Below are positions 1-9,007 of a stretch of 64,000 nt of DNA, piece by piece. Below the pieces are notes generated by a model that saw only the letters and a program-made list of their open reading frames with translations, did no database searches and was not told where the DNA came from. The stretch lies in contig NZ_CP179930.1 of assembly GCF_047495495.1 (NCBI RefSeq), positions 2,604,001-2,668,000 of the forward strand. The letters are read 5' to 3'. The translations under genes were made by a program, and so were the position numbers. The stretch comes from Zymobacter sp047495495. GTDB lineage: Bacteria; Pseudomonadota; Gammaproteobacteria; Pseudomonadales; Halomonadaceae. Each line of letters opens with the position of its first letter. The first letter of the stretch is position 1.

Positions 1-59
1 GCCCTCGCGTTCTATGATGTCTGCGATCCCGTCGCACCCCAGCCCAATTAGAGGTGGTC

Positions 60-1373
60 ATGCCCCGTCACTTGCTGGCAATCACGATTGCGCCCATTCT
101 CGGCCTTTTCATCATCAGTACCGGTAACGGGCTGATTTCGTCGCTGACACCGCTGCGCCTAGATGCCATGGGTGAATCGGCAATGGTGATCGGGCTTATC
201 AGTGCTGCCTACTTCGTCGGACTGACAATCGGGGCGTTCTGCAATGACCGTCTGATCATCCGCACGGGCCATATCCGCGCTTACAGCAGTTTCGCCTCGC
301 TGACCGCCGTCACCATCCTGCTGCAAGGCATGCTGGTCAATCCGTGGGCATGGTTCGTGCTGCGCCTGATCAATGGCTGGGCGACGATGGGCGTGTTTTT
401 GGTAGTGGAAAGCTGGCTGTTGCTGGCCGCCGATCAAAACAATCGCGGCCGCTTGCTAGCGGTCTACATGATTGCGCTCTACGGTTCTTGCCTGATCAGC
501 CAGGTGGGGTTAGGCAACATCGACGGTATGGGCGTCGACTCGCCGTTCATGCTGGCGGGCACGCTGTCCGCGCTGTCGGTCGTTCCGATGGTGGTCATTC
601 CCCGTATCGCCCCAGAGATGGAGCGCGTCGAACCGGTCATGCCGCAGCAATTGCTGAAGCTGACGCCGACAGGGGTGATGGGCTGTTTCGGGTCGGGGAT
701 CGCGCTGGCGGCCATCTATTCACTGCTACCGCTCTACCTTCAACGCGTAGGGATGGACGTCCGTCAGGTGGGCCATATGATGGCCTACGTGATTTTCGGG
801 GCCATGCTGCTGCAGTATCCGGTGGGCCGCTGGTCCGACCGACAGGATCGTCAACGGGTGCTGATCGTGCTGAGTGCGCTCTGCGTACTGATTTCAGCCG
901 CCATCATCGTACTGCCAAACTCACCGTTTATCGGTCTGCTGATGTTCCTGCTGGGCGGGGGAATATTTTCGCTCTATCCGGTATCGGTCAGTCACGCGGC
1001 CGACCGTACTTCAGCGGATGCTCTGGTACGTATGATTCAAGGGATGCTGCTGATCAACTCCTTCGGTTCAGCCATCAGTCCGCTGATCATTTCGCCGGTT
1101 ATGTCCGGCGTCGGGGCTAGCGGCCTGTTCTGGTCACTGGCCGTGCTGCACCTGTTCCTGCTGGTGTTCTTCATCTGGCGCCGTATGGTTCGTCCGGCAC
1201 CGGTACCGGTCGCACCGTTCGAACCGTCAACGCAGATGACACCGATTGGGGCCGAGCTGCGCGTTACGGATGATCTGGTGGCTGGCGCGCTCGATCAGGA
1301 CATGGCCGCTACGCCGGAAATGGCCGCCGAACGCAACCCATTGTCCGATGACGACGCACCCGCACAGCCCTGA
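60..1373 (+). CDS. MFS transporter, YcaD-like
   Basis: A 437-residue integral membrane protein with about twelve hydrophobic segments filling residues 5-390, as in the major facilitator superfamily. The loop after the second segment (CNDRLIIRTGHIR) resembles MFS motif A. The overall sequence looks like the YcaD subgroup of uncharacterised inner-membrane permeases. The substrate cannot be read from the sequence. The last 45 or so residues are hydrophilic and acidic, probably a cytoplasmic tail. The ATG at 60 is preferred to the GTG at 54 because GAGG at 51-54 sits five bases before it. The gene stands alone and is closed by a strong hairpin. Confidence 0.88.
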   Translation: MPRHLLAITIAPILGLFIISTGNGLISSLTPLRLDAMGESAMVIGLISAAYFVGLTIGAFCNDRLIIRTGHIRAYSSFASLTAVTILLQGMLVNPWAWFVLRLINGWATMGVFLVVESWLLLAADQNNRGRLLAVYMIALYGSCLISQVGLGNIDGMGVDSPFMLAGTLSALSVVPMVVIPRIAPEMERVEPVMPQQLLKLTPTGVMGCFGSGIALAAIYSLLPLYLQRVGMDVRQVGHMMAYVIFGAMLLQYPVGRWSDRQDRQRVLIVLSALCVLISAAIIVLPNSPFIGLLMFLLGGGIFSLYPVSVSHAADRTSADALVRMIQGMLLINSFGSAISPLIISPVMSGVGASGLFWSLAVLHLFLLVFFIWRRMVRPAPVPVAPFEPSTQMTPIGAELRVTDDLVAGALDQDMAATPEMAAERNPLSDDDAPAQP

Positions 1374-1386
1374 TTCGTTCCATAAC

Positions 1387-1424
1387 ACAACGCCCCCGCA
1401 CGGTGATCCGTGCGGGGGCGTTGT
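1387..1424. terminator. 17-bp stem terminator hairpin, possibly bidirectional
   Basis: Perfect inverted repeat of 17 bases (1387-1403 and 1408-1424) around a TGAT loop, 13 bases after the MFS stop. The stem ends in AACA/TGTT rather than a long T-run. It lies between two convergent genes and could serve both strands. Confidence 0.75.
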
Positions 1425-1463
1425 CGCATTCATCCTTGATGAATCTCTTGGCGGCCTCAGCGG

Positions 1464-1754
1464 CTAGAGTTCACCCACGCTGTCCTGTACTACGGTTACC
1501 ACGTCCACATCAGCGGAAATCTCGTCGAGCAGAGGATGCAAGGCATTGACCGGCTTCGCTAGCGCCGTCAGTGTCACCATCAGCAGTGCCGAGGTCGCCA
1601 GTGCCCAGCGACGACGCACACGCTGGCGCCAGGCCATATGCCGGCGCTGACCCACGCGGTGCCACCAGCCTTCGATATGAAAGCCGCAGATTGGGCAACC
1701 ACTCGTGGCATGTTCAATGCGTTTCTTACAGTCTGGGCAAGTGATCTTGGACAT
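1464..1754 (-). CDS. small zinc-ribbon membrane protein
   Basis: A 96-residue protein. The N-terminus has two CxxC knuckles (CPDC at residues 6-9 and CPIC at 20-23), a treble-clef or zinc-ribbon signature. A basic stretch follows (residues 33-48), then one hydrophobic segment (about 49-68), then a short acidic tail. I infer a single-pass inner-membrane protein with a cytoplasmic zinc ribbon. The family is not recognised and the function is unknown. It converges on the MFS gene. Confidence 0.6.
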   Translation of the reverse strand: MSKITCPDCKKRIEHATSGCPICGFHIEGWWHRVGQRRHMAWRQRVRRRWALATSALLMVTLTALAKPVNALHPLLDEISADVDVVTVVQDSVGEL

Positions 1755-2029
1755 GTCGTCAGCAGCGGTATGAAAATGGATGAACGTCAGAGGGGGCGGA
1801 GTATACGCCTGCTTCCCCTACCCCCTGCAACCCCCTTGGGGAGTGAATATCCGCTTCATTTTTACTTTCTTTTAGGAAGTCGCCCTAAAACCGTGGATTG
1901 CAGCGTATCTGATTCCACCTTTTCCTCTGCCCGTACGGCGCGCATCGACAACCCTCATCGACTTGCCTAGTCTGAAAGACAGCACTATCCCCTCGTACAG
2001 CATTCGGATAAATATCCGGGAGGCCGCAT

Positions 2030-2386
2030 ATGGCACGCAACGATACGATCGACCAGCGCTATACCGCGACGACAGGCGAAATCGACCAGTTGGATGATGA
2101 AGCCGCTGTCGAAGAACTGCTGACGGGCGAAAGTTCAACGGTATCGGCCGAGGACCTGCCGCAAGAGTTCGATGATCTGGCAGACGCCGCAGAACACGGT
2201 GGTCAGGACCGGGACGACGAACGGCTGGCGCGCAAGGCGCACGAGCTGGAAGCACGCGATCTGACCGATGTCGATGAAGAAGGACTGGAAGGCCACCTGA
2301 AGACACTTCATTTCGAAGAAGCAGAAGGCGAAGACGGCGTTGACCCACAGGCAACGCGTCCCGACGCACCTCATCGAAAAGGCTGA
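2030..2386 (+). CDS. small highly acidic hypothetical protein
   Basis: A 118-residue protein very rich in Asp and Glu, with no hydrophobic segment or cysteine, so probably soluble and extended or helical. GGGAGG seven bases before the ATG is a clear ribosome binding site, and a terminator follows six bases after the stop, so the gene looks real and monocistronic. I do not recognise a family. Acidic proteins of this kind are common in halophilic or halotolerant bacteria, but a role is not indicated. Confidence 0.65.
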   Translation: MARNDTIDQRYTATTGEIDQLDDEAAVEELLTGESSTVSAEDLPQEFDDLADAAEHGGQDRDDERLARKAHELEARDLTDVDEEGLEGHLKTLHFEEAEGEDGVDPQATRPDAPHRKG

Positions 2387-2391
2387 AGGTT

Positions 2392-2421
2392 GACCACTGG
2401 CACAGCGCCAGTGGTCGTTTA
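2392..2421. terminator. rho-independent terminator
   Basis: A 10-bp stem (GACCACTGGC and its complement) with an ACAGC loop followed by GTTTAA. It lies between the convergent acidic-protein gene and the lipid operon and probably ends the first. Confidence 0.75.
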
Positions 2422-2429
2422 ATGACGGC

Positions 2430-2813
2430 CTATGGTACCCACCACAACGCGGCAGCGGCCACTACCCACAGTACGACGACCAGCACCAGCACACGCTTCA
2501 GCCAGCGCAGTGCGCCTTGCTGGCGCTCAGCCAGACTCAGCGAGCGTAGCCGCGGGCGCTGCCACATCTCGGCCAGTTCCGCACCAAATGCGTCGCTCTC
2601 AAAAGCGCCTTCACGCATCACGATGAAGTACTGCTGGTCGAGCCATAGCCGCCAGCAGCCGTACCAGCCCACCCCAACCAGCACGAACAGCCCCGACGCA
2701 ACCGACGGGCACGGTATTAGCAGCGCCACAACCAAAGGCGGCAGCGTGGCCAACCACAGCGGACGCCAGCTTCTCAGTGTGGCGATCAATAGTGAAAGAG
2801 AGGCGTCAGCCAT
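2430..2813 (-). CDS. membrane protein, last gene of the ynb-like operon
   Basis: A 127-residue protein with hydrophobic segments at about residues 18-35, 40-55 and 105-125, separated by a hydrophilic stretch (65-100). The ATG overlaps the end of the phosphatase gene by eight bases and has AAGGG seven bases upstream, which indicates translational coupling in the same operon. Family and function are not recognised. Escherichia coli ynbABCD has no such gene after ynbD as far as I recall, so this may be a lineage-specific partner. Confidence 0.7.
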   Translation of the reverse strand: MADASLSLLIATLRSWRPLWLATLPPLVVALLIPCPSVASGLFVLVGVGWYGCWRLWLDQQYFIVMREGAFESDAFGAELAEMWQRPRLRSLSLAERQQGALRWLKRVLVLVVVLWVVAAAALWWVP

Positions 2814-4107
2814 GCGCGTACCCTTGATGCCAATCGGTCAGATAGGCCGCGGTCTGTTCCGGCAGCAGAATCTGCGGCCGTGCGGTGCGTACGCGCTGGA
2901 TCGCCTCATCGGCAGAAGAGGCATGGTGATAGGCCAGTAGCCATGCCGAGACCACCAAGGCACTGCGGGTCAAGCCGAGCGCACAGTGCACCAGCACGGT
3001 CTCATGTTGCTGGTGCAGCGCTTCCAGCGCTCTGACAGCCTGGCTCAGCGTTGGGCTATCCGGCAGCGTCAGATCAAGCATGGGAACGGCTAGATACGCA
3101 CTTTCGGTGGCAACAGCTGCTCGGGGAAACTCGCTGGTCAGATCAAGCACCGCACCAGCCGCTATAGGTTGCCGAGGAAAGGCACCGAGGCTGACACCTT
3201 CATGCACAGTAGAGTGCGCCGGAACGCGCCGCATGTAATAGCGCACCGTCGCCCAAGCTCCCCAGCGCCACGGCAGTAGCAAACAGCGTGCAGCATAAGA
3301 CAGCTGCCCCTGTTCGTCCTTCTGTAGCGCCGCGACCCCAAGCCCAGCATAGCTAAGGGCGATGATGCCCAGCGCGATGGCGAACCACCACAGCCACGGC
3401 AGCAAACAGGCCAGTCCCCCGCAGATCAGCACTCCCACCGCATAGCGACAGGCCAACTGGCGGCGACGTGCATCGGGAACCTGCCAGCGCCAGCCGCCCT
3501 GTTCGGGTATCAGCCAGCTGATGAACAGCCCCACACCTGCCCCGCTCACCACGTCGATGACATGATGCTGCCATGTGGTCAGTACTGAAACGGCGATCAG
3601 CAGAAACCCACCCGTGTTAACGATACTCATCAGGCCCTGCACATGACGGCGATAATGGCACCACAGCAGCCAGCACAGAATGATGTGCAGCGAAGGCGAC
3701 TGGTTGAACGGTAAGTCGAACTGTTCCAGCTGATGGAACAGCCAACCGAACATTCCGGTCACTTCTGGCCGGATGAACGAAAAGCGCAGCGGAAACAGTA
3801 GGAAGCCGACACAGGCCAGCACCGACGCCAGCGCAAGCCGCGCGACCAGTCGATGCAGTTCCTGACGCGACGTGCAGACGAACAGCGCCAGCCCGTACAG
3901 CAGATCAAGGCTCCAGTATGGAATGATCGTCCACGGCAGGAACGGGATGTGATGTTCCCAACCAAAGACGATACTGCCCACTTCTTCTCGCGACAGGGTG
4001 AACTGATTGACCTGTCCATAGGTAAGAAAGAAGAACGGTGCCAGTACCGCCAGCCACAGCACAGCGATGCCCCAGAGACGGTACCGGCGCTCGGGCCGCG
4101 CGGTCAT
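2806..4107 (-). CDS. ynbD: PAP2 plus dual-specificity phosphatase, YnbD-like
   Basis: A 433-residue protein, close to E. coli YnbD in length. The N-terminal two thirds is a multi-pass PAP2-like domain with the signatures NQSPSLH and TWQHHVIDVVSG. The C-terminal third is a cytoplasmic tyrosine or dual-specificity phosphatase domain with the catalytic loop HCALGLTRS (Cys nucleophile, Arg five residues on). The start is set by a 4-base ATGA overlap with the preceding hydrolase gene. Context suggests it dephosphorylates a lipid phosphate or an inositol- or glycerol-phosphate product made by the YnbA-like synthase. The true substrate is unknown. Confidence 0.85.
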   Translation of the reverse strand: MTARPERRYRLWGIAVLWLAVLAPFFFLTYGQVNQFTLSREEVGSIVFGWEHHIPFLPWTIIPYWSLDLLYGLALFVCTSRQELHRLVARLALASVLACVGFLLFPLRFSFIRPEVTGMFGWLFHQLEQFDLPFNQSPSLHIILCWLLWCHYRRHVQGLMSIVNTGGFLLIAVSVLTTWQHHVIDVVSGAGVGLFISWLIPEQGGWRWQVPDARRRQLACRYAVGVLICGGLACLLPWLWWFAIALGIIALSYAGLGVAALQKDEQGQLSYAARCLLLPWRWGAWATVRYYMRRVPAHSTVHEGVSLGAFPRQPIAAGAVLDLTSEFPRAAVATESAYLAVPMLDLTLPDSPTLSQAVRALEALHQQHETVLVHCALGLTRSALVVSAWLLAYHHASSADEAIQRVRTARPQILLPEQTAAYLTDWHQGYAHG

Positions 4108-5867
4108 GACGCGCGTCGCACGGCCAGAGAAACCGTGAAGATGCCCCATTCGTCGATCAGCTGAGCACACTTCTCGAAGCCCGCTTCCTCGACCAGCGCA
4201 TCCATTTCACCCTGCGAGCGCACACGCATTACCCACGGTTGCCCGTCACGATGGCTGGTCAGCGACCACGCGATGGTCTTCAGCTGTGGGTGCCACGGCT
4301 GACCGGTGTAGACCAGCAGACCGCCGTCAGGAATGGCGTCGGCCAACCCCGCCAGCGACGCACGGATAAGCTCGTTGTCGGGGAAAAGCTCATACAGACC
4401 AGACACAATGCCCAGCGTCGGCTGCGGGGCCAGTGACGACAGCGATACGCGATCAAAGGCATTACCCTGCTCGAAATGCGCCACCGCTGCCAGCCCACGC
4501 TCTGCAATCAACGCTTGCCCTTTCTGCACGTTCAGCTCGCTGTAGTCGCGCAGCAGAATATCCTCAACGCCCTCGACCTGCTGCAGCGCATCCAGCACAT
4601 AGCGCCCGTGACCTGCGGCGATATCGACGACGCGCACCGGCATATCGTTGGCCTGCAAGCGCGCAACGGCCTCCTGGATCAGCTGCTGCAGGTGCACCTT
4701 ACGCTGACGGATGCCTTTCCAGCCAACGCTGTCCAGATAGCCACGGTCGATCAGACGACCCAGCGCATTGCGGCCACGCGCGTCATTTTGATAGACGTAA
4801 TCCAGCGTGCTGCCCGAATCAAAGCCGGTATCGAACCCCAGTCGCACCCCGTCGGACTGTGTCCCGAGCGCCTTCATGCCATAGCGCAGCGCACGGTAGG
4901 CGAGATCCTCTGCTGAAAACGGCACTGGGCCAGCGGCCAGCGCGCGCCATGTGTCCGCGCTCGGGCTCCAGCGGTCTTCATGCTGATAGTCAATGCGTTG
5001 CGGCGACATTGCGTACAGCGTCGTGATGAAGTCGCGCATTTTGTCGATCGCCAGGTGGCGGTCTTTCTCACCAAGCGTGTCGTGATAGAACCCCGGCAGC
5101 ACGTGCATTTCCTTCACCGGGCTGCGCAGCCCCTCGAAGAAGTCGATCTGAGGCTGGCGATGCACGACATAGTCGCTGCCGGATACCAGCATCTGCGTCG
5201 GCAGTGTGATCGCCGAGGCATCACTGACGATACGTTCTGCCGTTCGATACAGTGCCAGCAGGATGTTGACGGAAATAGCACGGGTGATCAGCGGATCGCT
5301 GTTGAAACTGGCGATGCGTTCGGGGTCATGGGTGAGGTACTTGCCCTTAACGTAGGAATTGACGAAGAACAGCCCACGCCAATGCTGCATCAACGCCAGC
5401 CCCGTGCGGGCGAACGGCACGTACAGCTTGACCTTGAATGCGGGCGAGGCCAGCACCAGCCCGCGAATCTTCGGTGCATAGTCGTGTGCCCATGCAGCGA
5501 CCAACACCGCCCCCACGCTCTGCGCCACGACGGTGACATCTTCCAGCGCGACACCGCTGTCCTGCGCGGCAAAGCGCACGAACTCATCGACATCGCGAAT
5601 GGAGCGCCCCAGCGAAGGGCTGTGACCACGTTCGCCGGGAGAGCGGCCGTGACCACGGGCATCCCACGCATAGAACGCCGCCTCCGGCAGCTGCAGTTCA
5701 TCGACGATATGCTGTAAGCGTCCGGAGTGTTCGTGACCACGGTGGAACATGACGATCACCTTGCGCGGTGTCATGCCCTGCTCGGCAGGCCAGTGGCGGT
5801 AGAACAGCGCGGTATGATCGCTAGTGCTAAACGTGCCCTCGACGGGCATGCGAGTAGTTTCGGTCAT
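4104..5867 (-). CDS. ynbC: alpha/beta hydrolase fused to methyltransferase, YnbC-like
   Basis: A 587-residue two-domain protein. Residues 1-285 form an alpha/beta hydrolase of the lysophospholipase (Hydrolase_4) kind: DARGHGRSPGERG precedes the nucleophile elbow VAQSVGA, and a late YHD carries the likely His and Asp. Residues 300-580 form a class I SAM-dependent methyltransferase with motif I VVDIAAGHGRYV. This fusion and length match E. coli YnbC. AGGGAA eight bases before the ATG is the ribosome binding site. It is the second gene of a minus-strand operon and overlaps ynbD by four bases. A role in phospholipid remodelling is inferred from the neighbours. Confidence 0.88.
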   Translation of the reverse strand: MTETTRMPVEGTFSTSDHTALFYRHWPAEQGMTPRKVIVMFHRGHEHSGRLQHIVDELQLPEAAFYAWDARGHGRSPGERGHSPSLGRSIRDVDEFVRFAAQDSGVALEDVTVVAQSVGAVLVAAWAHDYAPKIRGLVLASPAFKVKLYVPFARTGLALMQHWRGLFFVNSYVKGKYLTHDPERIASFNSDPLITRAISVNILLALYRTAERIVSDASAITLPTQMLVSGSDYVVHRQPQIDFFEGLRSPVKEMHVLPGFYHDTLGEKDRHLAIDKMRDFITTLYAMSPQRIDYQHEDRWSPSADTWRALAAGPVPFSAEDLAYRALRYGMKALGTQSDGVRLGFDTGFDSGSTLDYVYQNDARGRNALGRLIDRGYLDSVGWKGIRQRKVHLQQLIQEAVARLQANDMPVRVVDIAAGHGRYVLDALQQVEGVEDILLRDYSELNVQKGQALIAERGLAAVAHFEQGNAFDRVSLSSLAPQPTLGIVSGLYELFPDNELIRASLAGLADAIPDGGLLVYTGQPWHPQLKTIAWSLTSHRDGQPWVMRVRSQGEMDALVEEAGFEKCAQLIDEWGIFTVSLAVRRAS

Positions 5868-5989
5868 ATTGAATTTTCCCTGCCAAAATAATCATCTGCG
5901 CTATAGGCGCTTTGTTGTGAAGGGCGGTAAGGCCCCTTTCGTCGGCGGTTTCCGCTTATGTCTTTGACCACGAAACCGCTGCGATGGCG

Positions 5990-6586
5990 TCACTCGGCGG
6001 CCAGTGCGGCGCGGCAACGGTTAACAACCGTCCAGCCCAGCAGAATACAGACCACACACCAAACGATATTGTTGTACGCCAGCAGCGACGGCCAGAGCGC
6101 TATGCACAGCCCCCATGCGCCGAAAATCAGCGCGCGGTCGCTCTTACCGCAAGGACCGGCATAGTTGCGCTTGCCGATCTGCGTCTGTACCAGAATGCCG
6201 CTGAACTCGGTCAGGATGGCCAGAACCACCATCAGCACGACCAGCATGCCCGAGCTGAAAGGCAGCAGCGCGAACGGCAGGTACAGTGCGGCATCGGAAA
6301 TCACGTCACCCAATTCGTTCAACAGTGCCCCTAACCGGCTCTGCTGATTGAATTCACGCGCCAGCATGCCGTCGATAGCATTGAGCGCCATACGAACGAA
6401 CAGGAAGACCGGCAGTGCAATCAGAAAGACAGGCGACGGGCTGAGCGCAAAGGCCACCCCGGCAATGACCGACATCACCAGTGCCAGCAGTGTGACCTGA
6501 TTGGCAGTAACGCCGCGGGCATGCAGGCACCGCAGTAGTGGTCGCAGCAGCGCCTGAAAGCGCGGTTTTATATCGTAGAGCGTCAT
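5990..6586 (-). CDS. ynbA: CDP-alcohol phosphatidyltransferase, YnbA-like
   Basis: A 198-residue polytopic membrane enzyme. The family motif D-x2-DG-x2-AR-x8-G-x3-D-x3-D is present as NAIDGMLAR, then G-x3-N-x3-D, so the first and third Asp positions are Asn. I recall the same substitutions in E. coli YnbA, so this marks a subfamily rather than decay. The ATG at 6586 is chosen because GGGGGA precedes it by about six bases and the protein then begins MTLYDIKP, as in YnbA. It leads the operon, with 122 bp before the hydrolase gene. It should join a CDP-lipid to an alcohol, but the CDP-lipid synthase YnbB is not here. Confidence 0.87.
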   Translation of the reverse strand: MTLYDIKPRFQALLRPLLRCLHARGVTANQVTLLALVMSVIAGVAFALSPSPVFLIALPVFLFVRMALNAIDGMLAREFNQQSRLGALLNELGDVISDAALYLPFALLPFSSGMLVVLMVVLAILTEFSGILVQTQIGKRNYAGPCGKSDRALIFGAWGLCIALWPSLLAYNNIVWCVVCILLGWTVVNRCRAALAAE

Positions 6587-6973
6587 GAGTGTTCCCCCTG
6601 ATGAATGACATGAATGATGACGCAGGATGGCGGCAGCCCTTATGGACCAGCGCCGGAGACAATGCAGGTTCAGCATGCGCAGGGGAAAAGGTGGCCGCTT
6701 TCCACACGCACAATCGGTGCAGAACGTCAGGCACGATACGACAGGAACTCCCCTTAACATGCATCGAAATGCGTTCAGACTCGCCATTATGGCAACATCG
6801 AACGAAAGGCCTTACTCGCTATGGCGCACCGTTTATCACGCGTGGGCGCTCAGCGATAAATAAAATCGACGGGCAGAGACGACAAGCCGGTATATGACAC
6901 TCGGCGACAGGCTTGAAGGAGCCGTGACGCAGGCTCCTCTTCCCTTCCCGTGTAAATGCAGCGTGCGGCGATT
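6587..6973. other. 387-bp gap between two minus-strand genes, no gene seen
   Basis: No open frame here has a ribosome binding site or protein-like composition. It presumably holds the promoter of the ynb-like operon and the 3' end of the TM2 gene transcript. I see no clear terminator hairpin or regulatory palindrome. Confidence 0.4.
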
Positions 6974-7294
6974 TCAGTTCCAGATGGGGCGTCGATCACT
7001 GCACAGCGCAATCAGGTCGATCAACCACGCAATCGGGCAGATCCACAGCGGTGCCAGAATCGGCAGACAAACAGTCCATGCCAGCAGGTTGCCAATAAGG
7101 ATGGCCACGCCAGCGCCGATATCACCGCAGATAAAACGGTGAATACCGAGCGGCCACAGGAAAATGCACAGTAGGATACTGGCCGCCTTAGAGGCCTTAT
7201 TTCGATGAAGCGCGGGAGTAAAAACGTAGCCGCACCTCGTGCAACTCTGTGCATTGTCGGCCAATTCGGCGGCACAGCTTTGACAGTATTTCAT
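6974..7294 (-). CDS. zinc-ribbon TM2 domain protein
   Basis: A 106-residue protein. The N-terminus is a zinc ribbon (CQSC at residues 4-7, CTRCGY at 18-23). A TM2 domain follows, with LWPLGIHRFICGD in place of the usual LGxFGxHRFYxG, then two hydrophobic segments ending in a WxIDLIAL stretch. TM2 proteins are small inner-membrane proteins of unknown function, often fused to zinc ribbons as here. No operon partner is evident. Confidence 0.75.
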   Translation of the reverse strand: MKYCQSCAAELADNAQSCTRCGYVFTPALHRNKASKAASILLCIFLWPLGIHRFICGDIGAGVAILIGNLLAWTVCLPILAPLWICPIAWLIDLIALCSDRRPIWN

Positions 7295-7763
7295 AGTATC
7301 CCCTTGCAGGCTGATGGCAGCGCTAACGGTTTATTTATAATCTCAAAAACAGAGGTGACATCCCCGTGTCAGGCCGCCGAATATACCATAACGCCCGTCA
7401 AAGCCGTGAGCGCTGCATCGCGCCAGTCCATTGCCGCCAATACCCCGTCATTCGGGGCCACAGAGTAGCGCGGTGCTTGATTTCAGCCCCATCATCCTCA
7501 TATAAAGACATTATCACCACACTGCTTATCCACTCGGTACATCACTGCTAGCTCGCCACCGTTATTACCCACCGCATTATGGCAATAGCAATACAGCCAT
7601 CGTCATGTGCTTATCGCCGCCAAGTGCCGATACGACACGATCGAACATCAACCCACGGCATGACCCCAAACCAGAAGCTAGATCAGCCAGCACGCGGGAC
7701 AATGTTCTCGGCAAGGAAAGCTTTGGTACACTCCTGCTCCTCACGATATCAAGGCGATAATAA
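7295..7763. other. 469-bp gap, no gene seen
   Basis: The reading frames crossing this stretch have no ribosome binding site, and the longest one antiparallel to the next gene reads as low-complexity shadow. It separates divergent genes, so promoters for both are expected. I cannot point to convincing -35/-10 pairs. Confidence 0.4.
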
Positions 7764-8348
7764 ATGAAGACCATACTGTCATGGTGTGTAGGGATCGTGG
7801 TGCTGATTGCACTGCTGGGGGCAACGCTGATCTGTGTCGTGGGCATGCGCAACGATGTGCAGCCCAGTGACGTGGCGATCGTTCTGGGATCGAAGGTCGA
7901 GGATAACGGTACGCCATCCGTTCACCTGCGCATTCGTCTGGACCGCACCGTAGAACTGTACAACGCGGGCATGGTGCCGATGATTATTGTCAGCGGTGGA
8001 CCGGGCGTCCCCGCGCACCCCGAGCCGATCGTCATGCGTGACTACCTGATCGCTCATGGTGTGCCTGCTTCGGCCATCGTGCTCGACAATACCGGCATCA
8101 ACACAGCGGCCACGGCACGCAACGCGGTACCCCTCATGGCGGAACACGGCTTCCACAGCGTGATCGTGGTCAGCGAGTATTTCCACGTGCCGCGTACGCG
8201 ACTGGCCTTCGCCCAGCAGGGTATACACGACGTGCACTACGCACGTGCTGGCTATCCACTGCCGCGTGATCTGCTGGCTATCGCTCGCGAAACCGTTGGG
8301 CTGCCGCTGTACTGGCTGGGTATGCGCCAGTCGGATACGGCGGAATGA
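7764..8348 (+). CDS. DUF218 membrane protein, YdcF/SanA/ElyC family
   Basis: A 194-residue protein with one N-terminal membrane anchor (residues 5-28) and a DUF218 domain: AIVLGSKV near 39, IIVSGG near 74, and the conserved DNTGINTAATARNA stretch near 107. Family members (SanA, ElyC, YdcF) are envelope proteins linked to cell-wall integrity or vancomycin sensitivity; the enzymatic activity is unsettled. AAGGCG lies about seven bases before the ATG. A DUF1232 gene follows 60 bases later on the same strand and may be co-transcribed. Confidence 0.85.
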   Translation: MKTILSWCVGIVVLIALLGATLICVVGMRNDVQPSDVAIVLGSKVEDNGTPSVHLRIRLDRTVELYNAGMVPMIIVSGGPGVPAHPEPIVMRDYLIAHGVPASAIVLDNTGINTAATARNAVPLMAEHGFHSVIVVSEYFHVPRTRLAFAQQGIHDVHYARAGYPLPRDLLAIARETVGLPLYWLGMRQSDTAE

Positions 8349-8408
8349 CCGCACGGGAGATAACGTTCTCTCGACGGTAGCACCTTTACTATTCATGGAG
8401 CACATACG

Positions 8409-8765
8409 ATGTCGCACCAGGAAAACGACGCTGACCGCTATCGTCAGCACTACAGCGAAGAAGGGTTCTGGAAAAAACTGGCCAGCTCATCGCGTAAGGC
8501 CGGACGCAAGGCACTGAACCCCGCGCTGCGCATGTACTATTCGGCACGCGATCCGTCGACCCCGCTGTGGGCAAAGACGACGCTGTACGGCGCACTGGGC
8601 TACTTCATTTCGCCCATCGACGCTATTCCCGACCTGACGCCGGTGCTCGGCTATACCGATGATATCGGCGTCATGGCGGCAGCGACGGCCGTCGTGGCCG
8701 TTCATATCACCAAAGAACACATCAAAAAGGCCGAAGAACAGGTCGAGCGCTGGCTCGGCAAATAA
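8409..8765 (+). CDS. YkvA family DUF1232 protein
   Basis: A 118-residue protein with the DUF1232 signature YFISPIDAIPDLTPVLGYTDD at about residues 65-85, flanked by a helical hydrophobic segment (85-100) and charged ends. It is a small membrane-associated family of unknown function found in many bacteria. TGGAGC lies about nine bases before the ATG. It probably shares a transcript with the DUF218 gene. Confidence 0.85.
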   Translation: MSHQENDADRYRQHYSEEGFWKKLASSSRKAGRKALNPALRMYYSARDPSTPLWAKTTLYGALGYFISPIDAIPDLTPVLGYTDDIGVMAAATAVVAVHITKEHIKKAEEQVERWLGK

Positions 8766-9007
8766 GCCAGCGGGATACCTACGACAGGGACGTCGTATCC
8801 CCCTTGATGGTGGCAACATCGCTGAGCATTAAGTCAGTGGTTGCACGTCATGCGTTCTTATTAGGTCGACAAAACAAGAGGCTAGGCAGGCACGCCTCTT
8901 CTGACAGGTGACATCGCGTTCGCGCCCATGCACCATCCCTGCGCGTTACTCAAAAGGTAACTTATCAGACAGCATACGCTGCCTGAACAACGGATGGATA
9001 CAGCGAC

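Noticed and set aside
344..1120. A 258-codon plus-strand frame overlapping the MFS gene
   Set aside because: Arg/Gly/His-rich shadow of the transporter in another frame, with no ribosome binding site.
4980..5717. Long plus-strand frame (245 codons) antisense to the YnbC-like gene
   Set aside because: Antisense shadow produced by codon bias in a GC-rich gene; the minus-strand protein has clear catalytic motifs.
5868..5989. A hidden ynbB remnant between the YnbA- and YnbC-like genes
   Set aside because: Only 122 bp, with no cytidylyltransferase-like residues in any frame.
7577..7852. A 91-codon minus-strand frame before the DUF218 gene
   Set aside because: It overlaps the start of a well-supported gene and has neither a start signal nor protein-like character.
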